DNA of 10,711 nt from an uncultured Prevotella sp. (lineage in GTDB: Bacteria; Bacteroidota; Bacteroidia; Bacteroidales; Bacteroidaceae). The first letter of the stretch is position 1, and the number at the start of each line of letters is the position of its first letter. This document shows positions 5,373 through 10,711 of this stretch, one piece after another. The position numbers and the translations under genes were made by a program. Location: the NCBI GenBank assembly GCA_900551985.1, contig URYG01000104.1, forward strand, positions 1 through 10,711. The letters run 5' to 3'. The notes below the pieces were generated by a model that had not been told where the DNA came from, made no database searches, and worked only from the letters and a program-made list of their open reading frames with translations.

Positions 5373-6983
5373 TTATCTCAGTACGGTGAGTGCCAGGATA
5401 GCGATGAGGACGAGAATGCCGGCGATGGCAACGAGTATTCCTACCAGCTCCTTGTAGAGTTTCACTCTCTTCAGAGCCTTGTCGGTTTCGTCTTCTTCCG
5501 GAGCGATGTCTAGTCGTTCTTCCTGTGGCTTCACGGTTTCTTCGTCTGTCATCGGATTCTCCGAATATGTGCAGTAGTCATCTGGCGTCAGCTCTATGAA
5601 GTTCATCTTGTCGAAGAAGTCATCATATTGTCCGCTCATTCCCTTATGTTTGGTATTGAGTACGCAGCAGATGATCTCGTCGGGTTCTATCATGTTGGAT
5701 ACCTTTCGGATAGCCTTCGACATCTCCCTGCTCAGGTGCTGCTGTGCCTCTTTCTCAGACATCTCGTCAAACGCCGTATAGGTAACGTAGAAGATGTTGT
5801 TGAAGTACGACACCTTGTGGCTGGTGAAGATGCGGCAGAACTTAGCCTGCATCGATTCCTTGATTTTGACGGTCTCCTGTTTCTGGTTCAGAATCCAGAT
5901 TTTACCTACGATTACCGATACCTGATCATCTCGGTAGGTTTCCAGAAGCTGGCGGCGCAGACGGTTCTGCAGCAGACTATACTCCATGTAGTTATCGTAA
6001 GTATTGGTCATGTTGCTGAAGAGCAGTCCGCTCTGGGTCAGCATACGGATACCTTCATCTGTAATCTCGTAATCCTCCACATCACGTGGAACCAGTGCAT
6101 TGACCGGGTAGGTACTCTGGCAATAGCAGCAGGTTGACTTGGTGACTGGCGTGGTAAACGAGTTCTCGCAGTCGTTGCAGGAATAGATCACAGCTGGTCG
6201 GTCGTAGTCCACACCGATGTGTCTCAGTCTCTTGTGGCACTTCGGGCAGATGAGCATGCCTCCCACATTGTATGCACTTTCCGGAGCCACGTTGGCACAG
6301 GAAAAGTGGTGGATGATGTTCTGGATCTTCAGATTCGAACTTCCGCACTTCGGGCAGCACTCCGTGTACAGCAGGTGACTGTGGTTGCACTTCGGGCAGA
6401 GATGTTCCTTGATGAGGTATTTGTGCTTGCGCAGTGCTCCATATTCCTCCAGCGTATCGATGAAGGCGAACATCTCGGCAAGGTGAAACAGGCTCATGCT
6501 GTGGTAGTGCTCGAAGATAGGATTGATGTATCCCAGCGACGATTTCTCCAGGAGCCTGTGAGTCATGATTCTCTGGTCTCTGGAGAGCAGATACCTCAGG
6601 ATATTGGAGAAGAGCTGGTTGGGCTGGGTTGGGCGTACCACCTCCTGCCTGATGCCATATTTCTCCTTGGCTGCCTTGATCTTGTCAATGATCTCATATA
6701 CTTTCTCATTGCTCATATCGCTGACATAGGCATCGATGATGTAGTCAATGATCTGCTCCTTGCCTGATACCGCCATATTGACGAATATCGGCTTGTAGCT
6801 GCATTTGTACGATAGGATAGGGCTGGCTCCAAACAGGATAGCATGGAACGCTCGCTCACTCTTCGTATTGATATATATGCAATCGAAGTAGTCGGACTGG
6901 ATATCTGGTGTTGAGTCGATATCGACATAGCTGTCGATGGTGAGCACCATGTCTCCACGTTTGTTTTTTTTAAGTCCAATCAT
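5373..6983 (-). CDS. Membrane-anchored zinc-ribbon signalling protein, probable TackOD1 family
   Basis: A 536-residue protein. Residues about 30-105 alternate strands and helices like a degenerate receiver domain lacking the acidic pocket. Residues 195-290 hold clustered cysteines: CPKC (196-199), CCPKC (209-213), HHFSC (225-229), CPKC (246-249), CNDC (269-272) and CCYC (285-288), around RHIGVDYDRP. This matches my memory of TackOD1, a multi-zinc-ribbon output domain. Residues about 353-443 could be a degenerate GGDEF-like fold without GGDEF. An acidic linker and one C-terminal helix (about 513-535) follow, so the bulk should be cytosolic and tail-anchored in the inner membrane. Positioned between adaptor and synthase, it is a likely control subunit, analogous to Alg44 PilZ or PelD. 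ATG 6983 is used; ATG 6950, with GGAG before it, would remove 11 residues. An A8 tract lies in codons 5-7. Confidence 0.82.
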   Translation of the reverse strand: MIGLKKNKRGDMVLTIDSYVDIDSTPDIQSDYFDCIYINTKSERAFHAILFGASPILSYKCSYKPIFVNMAVSGKEQIIDYIIDAYVSDMSNEKVYEIIDKIKAAKEKYGIRQEVVRPTQPNQLFSNILRYLLSRDQRIMTHRLLEKSSLGYINPIFEHYHSMSLFHLAEMFAFIDTLEEYGALRKHKYLIKEHLCPKCNHSHLLYTECCPKCGSSNLKIQNIIHHFSCANVAPESAYNVGGMLICPKCHKRLRHIGVDYDRPAVIYSCNDCENSFTTPVTKSTCCYCQSTYPVNALVPRDVEDYEITDEGIRMLTQSGLLFSNMTNTYDNYMEYSLLQNRLRRQLLETYRDDQVSVIVGKIWILNQKQETVKIKESMQAKFCRIFTSHKVSYFNNIFYVTYTAFDEMSEKEAQQHLSREMSKAIRKVSNMIEPDEIICCVLNTKHKGMSGQYDDFFDKMNFIELTPDDYCTYSENPMTDEETVKPQEERLDIAPEEDETDKALKRVKLYKELVGILVAIAGILVLIAILALTVLR

Positions 6984-6996
6984 TTCTTCTGGTTCT

Positions 6997-8166
6997 TTAT
7001 TTTGAATTGTCGGTCGAAATCAGCTTCGAACTTCTTACGACATTTTGATTCTTGTCCACAGGGATGGTGTACATCGGCAGTGGTTTAGGATCGAGCATAG
7101 CGCTGATCTTGTTGATTCTCACTCTCACTGGCAGCTTGTTGCTCATCACCCATGCCGGAACTCTCTGGTTAGGGTTCAGGGTGAAGACGGCAACCACTGC
7201 ATTGGCATCATGCGAAAAGTTACTCTGCAGATGCTTCGGAATTTCCTCTACTCTCAGACCCACCATCTGCAGCTTGGCTTTCAGCTCCAGATCCTTGTTG
7301 ATGATGATGTCTGCATCATCAGGACTTTCCATATACTTCACCTTGTCATTGGGTACGTAAGTGATTACTCCCAGATGGCAGGCAGCGTAGTCGGTATGCT
7401 GGATGGTCATGATTTCCTCGCTCTTGAATACCAGTGTCTTGTCGCTTACATTGATCTTCGTGATGTAGGCATCGGCTGGAGCGCAGCAGTAGTGTATCAG
7501 TCCCTGGCTGTAGATGCTCGTGTTGCTGGAGTAAGGCATAGCGGCATTGTCGGTGCCGGCACCTCTTCTCGACATGAAGTTATAGGTGGTGTTCTTTGCC
7601 TTGGCGTAGATTTCCACCTTGTTTGCCTGCTTTCTGAGCTCTTCTTCCACTTCGGCAATCTCTGCATCCAGTGCATTGCGCTTGGTGTTGTCGGTGAGTC
7701 CGTAGTAGATATCCGAGCTCTCGGAAGCCTTCTGCTTTTTCAGCTCAGCCAGACGGGTACGGAGCACCGGGATTTCTTCTCTTGCCAGCTGTGCCTGTAC
7801 CTCCATGTCGTGCGTTTCCTTTACAGCCGAAGGCAGGATGTTGGGGTCATACTGGTTCACGATGTTGCCCAGCAGAACGTAGGAGTAGAGGGTATCACCC
7901 TTGTGTACCACTTCTCCCACCTCCTTGTTTACCTTGAGGATGTAGATGTCGTCAACTGCCGAAATCGGGTTTTCATCGATGGTGATGTATCCGTCGTAGA
8001 TGACCCATATCATTCTTGTGACGATATAGTATGCCGCCAGTAAGATGACGAGCAGGAAGATCAGCGCAAAGATGATTTGCTGTCTTGCCAGTCGGTGGCT
8101 CTGCGACTTGAGCATGTCAGACATAGCCTGTTCCTGCGGCGTGCTATTATATTGAAACTCATTCAT
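6997..8166 (-). CDS. HlyD-like periplasmic adaptor (membrane fusion) protein
   Basis: A 389-residue protein with a short cytosolic N-terminus (1-28) and one membrane helix (about 30-50), followed by a periplasmic domain. The first half of a lipoyl/barrel-sandwich motif is at about 58-98 (IYILKVNKEVGEVVHKGDTL). A charged, heptad-rich coiled-coil region spans about 115-190, and the second lipoyl half is about 225-258 (APADAYITKINVSDKTLV). A beta-barrel region follows. Adaptors of this family bridge an inner-membrane machine to a TolC-type channel. Here the partner is probably the adjacent glycosyltransferase rather than an ABC or RND pump, since none is encoded nearby. It resembles the HlyD-like half of Alg44, but without its PilZ domain. 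Its ATG overlaps the stop codon of the TolC-like gene by four bases (ATGA), implying translational coupling. Confidence 0.88.
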   Translation of the reverse strand: MNEFQYNSTPQEQAMSDMLKSQSHRLARQQIIFALIFLLVILLAAYYIVTRMIWVIYDGYITIDENPISAVDDIYILKVNKEVGEVVHKGDTLYSYVLLGNIVNQYDPNILPSAVKETHDMEVQAQLAREEIPVLRTRLAELKKQKASESSDIYYGLTDNTKRNALDAEIAEVEEELRKQANKVEIYAKAKNTTYNFMSRRGAGTDNAAMPYSSNTSIYSQGLIHYCCAPADAYITKINVSDKTLVFKSEEIMTIQHTDYAACHLGVITYVPNDKVKYMESPDDADIIINKDLELKAKLQMVGLRVEEIPKHLQSNFSHDANAVVAVFTLNPNQRVPAWVMSNKLPVRVRINKISAMLDPKPLPMYTIPVDKNQNVVRSSKLISTDNSK

Positions 8167-9572
8167 AGTTCTATTTCTCTGAAGATAGAATTGTTGTCGT
8201 AGATGCTGACTGCCTTCTCTATATTGATGATGGCAAGTCCGCGGTTTAACATCAGCTTATACATTCTCTCCATGCTTTCCAGGAATCCCGTATATTCGTC
8301 CATTCGCATCAGGTAGTTGTAGCCCTGCTTCTGGTTCTTGTAGGCAAATCTTCTCATATCGATATATTTGCCGGTCTGTTCTATATGGAATGCCTCGGTG
8401 GCGATGGCGTGGTTCAAATTCTCTATTCTCTTCAGCAGGATGCCTACCGACTGCTTCACTTCCTTCACGTCGGTGCTTCTACTGCTTCTGATGATTTCCT
8501 TTTCTGTTTCGAGAGCCTTGCGCTTGCGTGGGTTCTCGTTGTAGATCGGGATGGTGAACCGTACTCCGATATCAGCGTTGTTGCTTATCTTGTTGTTGCT
8601 TTGCCAGTAGGATGACCATCTGGCGAAAGGCGTGATTCTTGTCGTCGATAAGTAATTAGCCAACTTGCTGTCGTTGTCGGCAATCTGTTCTTTTACCATC
8701 ACGATTCTCGCGTCGATGCTTTCCTCGTCGATGTGTCGCCAGAGTGCCGTTGTATCTACCACAATCCGGGTTGGCTTCATGCGGTAGATGGGCTTGTTGG
8801 AGATGTCACGGTCGGAGCAGAGGATGGAGATATCGTATTCTGCCGCCAGTTTCTCGTTCATCACCTTCAGCATCTTGTCGTTGCTGATTCGGTCTTTCTC
8901 CAGCATGTATTGGTATGCCTCGTTCATGATGTCGAGGTTGTCCAGTCTGTGAGCGATGATCGTACCGATGTAGAAGTTATATTGTTCGGTCAGCTCTTCA
9001 GCTGCCTTCTCATAGATGTCTGCAGTCATTCTCTTCTTGCTTTGCAGCCTGGAGAGTTCGTTAGCCAAAGCTACTTTGGCTTTCTTTTCCTTGCCCTGGT
9101 AGAACTTGCTGTTGATGATGTTCCATCCCAGTTCTGCCTGGGTCTTTGCCTTGTATTTGGATACCTGGTCTTCGTTGTCGTTATCGGCATCGAAGTAGGC
9201 ATCTGGTCTGGCATACACCTGTCCGGTTACTTCCAGTCCGTGGTGTCTTGTTATTGCCAATTGCTCGTGGGCTGTCTTTGCCCAGTAGAGCGAGTCGGTG
9301 TTTCTGATGTCAGCTGTATGCTGACTGTTGAGTCCCAGTTTGATGACTGGCGACTGCACCCAGATAGGGTGGTTGAGTAGGGTATCGAGTTGTGCGAAGC
9401 GATTCTTGAAGTGCTTGAGTACATTTTCATTTTTCAGATTTTCATAAACGAGCATCTTCGGGCTGAATGCTTTTTTCAGGGTCTTTTGCTTCAGATTTTG
9501 AGCCATAACACCCCTTCCTCCGATATTCATCAGAAGAACAGCAGTAGTGTATAGTATCAATTTTCGCTTCAT
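8163..9572 (-). CDS. TolC-like outer-membrane channel protein
   Basis: A 469-residue protein with a signal peptide (1-24, cleavage after VMA, then QN). Long charged helices alternate with two short amphipathic beta regions, about 112-152 (LEVTGQVYARP, TQAELGWNI) and about 313-345 (FARWSSYWQ, ADIGVRFTIPIY). This two-fold helix-strand-helix plan, and the strand ending in TIPIY, are characteristic of the TolC/OEP family. The last helices (about 405-455) are tyrosine- and methionine-rich. No lipobox is seen, so it is not an NodT-type lipoprotein. It starts the compact gene run and overlaps the HlyD-like gene by four bases, so it should form the outer-membrane exit for that adaptor. Family identity is inferred from architecture; sequence similarity to classical TolC is low. 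Confidence 0.85.
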   Translation of the reverse strand: MKRKLILYTTAVLLMNIGGRGVMAQNLKQKTLKKAFSPKMLVYENLKNENVLKHFKNRFAQLDTLLNHPIWVQSPVIKLGLNSQHTADIRNTDSLYWAKTAHEQLAITRHHGLEVTGQVYARPDAYFDADNDNEDQVSKYKAKTQAELGWNIINSKFYQGKEKKAKVALANELSRLQSKKRMTADIYEKAAEELTEQYNFYIGTIIAHRLDNLDIMNEAYQYMLEKDRISNDKMLKVMNEKLAAEYDISILCSDRDISNKPIYRMKPTRIVVDTTALWRHIDEESIDARIVMVKEQIADNDSKLANYLSTTRITPFARWSSYWQSNNKISNNADIGVRFTIPIYNENPRKRKALETEKEIIRSSRSTDVKEVKQSVGILLKRIENLNHAIATEAFHIEQTGKYIDMRRFAYKNQKQGYNYLMRMDEYTGFLESMERMYKLMLNRGLAIINIEKAVSIYDNNSIFREIEL

Positions 9573-9588
9573 CTTTCTCTTATTTTAA

Positions 9589-9636
9589 ACACTATGAATG
9601 CAGCCGCAAGCTGTTGCAGCTGCATTCAACCAGTGT
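9589..9636 (-). promoter_or_regulatory. Long two-part hairpin between the propeller and TolC-like genes
   Basis: A 12-bp stem pairs 9596-9607 (GAATGCAGCCGC) with 9616-9627. Beyond a small internal loop, five more pairs join ACACT (9589-9593) to AGTGT (9632-9636). One position pairs as G.U in the - strand RNA but is C-A in the + strand RNA, so it favours the - strand. It ends 16 bases before the TolC-like ATG. It has no strong U-run, so it may be a weak terminator of the propeller gene or a structured leader of the export operon. The rest of the 136-bp gap shows no gene and no TAnnTTTG element. Confidence 0.6.
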
Positions 9637-9708
9637 CTCTTGTTTTTATTGCTCAATGATAATTTTTTATCTATTTCTTATGAATTGAACATATATCAGA
9701 TTCCTTAT

Positions 9709-10710
9709 TTAGTAAGAAACCTCAGGATCGGCATTCTTGAGTTGGAATACCTGGAGTCTGCTCTGACCGTAAGCTACATAGATATAGCCGTTGTATTCTA
9801 TAACGTAGTTGGCAGAGTGGGCAAGGTTGCGGTGGGCAACCACCTTGTGAGTTTCCTTGTCGAGAACCACAAGTCCGAATCCTCCGTATGCGATATATAC
9901 ATACTTCTTTCCTACGTAGCAGCCATTGGCATGACCTTTATACTTACCGGCATTTTCGCCTTCCGTGATAGTAGGGCTAGGCATCTGGTAGTGCCAGAGT
10001 TCATTGCCATCCATGTCGTAAACATACATACCGGCAGCACCGCGGCAAACGTAAATTTGGTTATCATCCACGCGAAGCACGTTCTTACCGTTGTTTGGTT
10101 CTATGGTGCTGATGGCGAAGGTATTCAGAGGGTTGCTGAGGTCTTCTGCCTTCTGGTCGAAGATTTCCACGTGAGCTGGGATTGCCTCAGTCTCGCTGGT
10201 AGCTTCTCTGTCCAGATAAACGGTTACGATCTTTCCATTGCCGATAGCTATGTGCTTTACCTTTCCTGGCTTGTTGATCTTGTCAAGCTCATTATAGGTA
10301 TCTGCGTTGTAAACCAGGTAGCCCTTGGTTGTTGCTACGATCAGATGGTTTGTTTCGTCGTTATAGACTACACAGTTCTCATCATATCCCTTGTAAGCTC
10401 CTGTTGCAGGATTCATCTGGATGAACTGCAATGGCTTCTCGTAGATCACGGTGTCCTTACCATTGATGGTTGTTGTGATAGACTTTGATTCGTCAGCCAA
10501 CAGATGGTTGTCCTGGATAGGGATGTATGCGAGCATAGCACCCTTCTTGTTGGAACTTCCTGGTAAGTAAACCATACGCTTGCCAGACTTGAGCTTCACT
10601 GCCAACAGATGGTTGAAGTCGAGGTCTTTCTGGTCATCGCAGAGATACTGCTCCAGTTTTATCTTGTTGTCTTCTACAGGGCTGAACACCTCAATACAGC
10701 CGCCGAGAGA
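9709..10710 (-). CDS. Beta-propeller repeat protein (LVIVD/quinoprotein-like), start outside window
   Basis: At least 333 residues, with the frame open through the right edge; a GTG at 10689 is internal and not a convincing start. The sequence is built of repeated blades of about 40-60 residues ending in patterns such as IYVAYGQSRLQVFQL, VYIAYGGFGLVVLD, IYVCRGAAGMYVYD and LIVATTKGYLVYN. The (V/I)Y(V/I)A.G..GL.V.D signature is typical of LVIVD-type and PQQ-like propellers. Such proteins are usually extracytoplasmic and act as binding scaffolds. No catalytic motif is visible. The N-terminal signal cannot be seen; LGGC near the edge looks like a lipobox, but IEVFSP after it reads better as a blade strand. 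It lies upstream of the TolC-like gene on the same strand, across 136 bp containing a large hairpin. A link to polysaccharide export is possible but unproven. Confidence 0.75.
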   Translation of the reverse strand, partial: SLGGCIEVFSPVEDNKIKLEQYLCDDQKDLDFNHLLAVKLKSGKRMVYLPGSSNKKGAMLAYIPIQDNHLLADESKSITTTINGKDTVIYEKPLQFIQMNPATGAYKGYDENCVVYNDETNHLIVATTKGYLVYNADTYNELDKINKPGKVKHIAIGNGKIVTVYLDREATSETEAIPAHVEIFDQKAEDLSNPLNTFAISTIEPNNGKNVLRVDDNQIYVCRGAAGMYVYDMDGNELWHYQMPSPTITEGENAGKYKGHANGCYVGKKYVYIAYGGFGLVVLDKETHKVVAHRNLAHSANYVIEYNGYIYVAYGQSRLQVFQLKNADPEVSY

Positions 10711-10711
10711 C

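Noticed and set aside
7045..8043. 332-codon + strand ORF opposite the HlyD-like gene
   Set aside because: It is antisense to a gene with clear domain structure. The translation has no recognisable domain and the odd composition expected of a shadow frame. The same holds for the long + strand ORFs at 2814-3791, 5628-6137, 6219-6767, 8733-9380 and 9598-10488.
8163..9572. TolC/HlyD pair as part of a multidrug efflux or type I protein secretion system
   Set aside because: No RND, MFS or ABC transporter gene is adjacent; the only inner-membrane partner in the run is a polysaccharide synthase. It stays a fallback if neighbours outside the window say otherwise.
10696..10707. Lipobox-like LGGC in the propeller protein, suggesting a lipoprotein N-terminus
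   Set aside because: The signal peptide would lie outside the window, and the following IEVFSP reads like the closing strand of another propeller blade, so it cannot be supported.
1..10711. CRISPR arrays, tRNA or rRNA genes, insertion sequences, attachment sites
   Set aside because: I saw no regularly spaced direct repeats, tRNA-like cloverleaf, rRNA signature, transposase or integrase gene in the window.

Overview
The window looks like chromosomal DNA of a gut Bacteroidales bacterium, most likely Prevotella/Segatella. The pyruvate formate-lyase pair, the lack of strong Shine-Dalgarno sites, the A-rich leaders, a TAnnTTTG promoter element and the codon style all fit. Species is not determined.

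Left part (1-2199, + strand): the C-terminal part of pyruvate formate-lyase (pflB) with its glycyl-radical site, then a clear rho-independent terminator. Next comes an AT-rich stretch (about 960-1475) with three small membrane-protein genes. Two of these encode previously uncalled, tandem, related one-helix micropeptides of 28 and 29 residues. Then comes the pfl-activating radical SAM enzyme (pflA), whose start overlaps the end of the second micropeptide gene. A hairpin terminator for this strand lies inside the 3' end of the convergent gene.

Right part (2241-10710, - strand): a compact run of genes read right to left. They are a beta-propeller protein (start outside the window), a TolC-like outer-membrane protein, an HlyD-like periplasmic adaptor, a membrane-anchored multi-zinc-ribbon signalling protein (probably TackOD1 family), a membrane family-2 processive glycosyltransferase, a nucleotide-sugar 6-dehydrogenase of the TviB/WbpO type, and a stand-alone response regulator. 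From the TolC-like gene onward the gaps are short (4-bp overlap, then 13, 22, 53 and 24 bp), which suggests one operon.

The six genes from TolC to the response regulator read as a self-contained exopolysaccharide machine. The dehydrogenase would make an acidic (uronic) sugar nucleotide. The inner-membrane synthase would polymerise it and push the chain across the membrane. The HlyD adaptor and TolC-like channel would carry it through the envelope. The zinc-ribbon protein and the receiver protein would control it. The layout parallels alginate-type synthase-dependent secretion (AlgD/Alg8/Alg44/AlgE), but with a TolC-type exit duct and a zinc-ribbon control protein instead of a PilZ c-di-GMP receptor. 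This is the most interesting candidate system in the window. The polymer and the regulatory logic are inferred.
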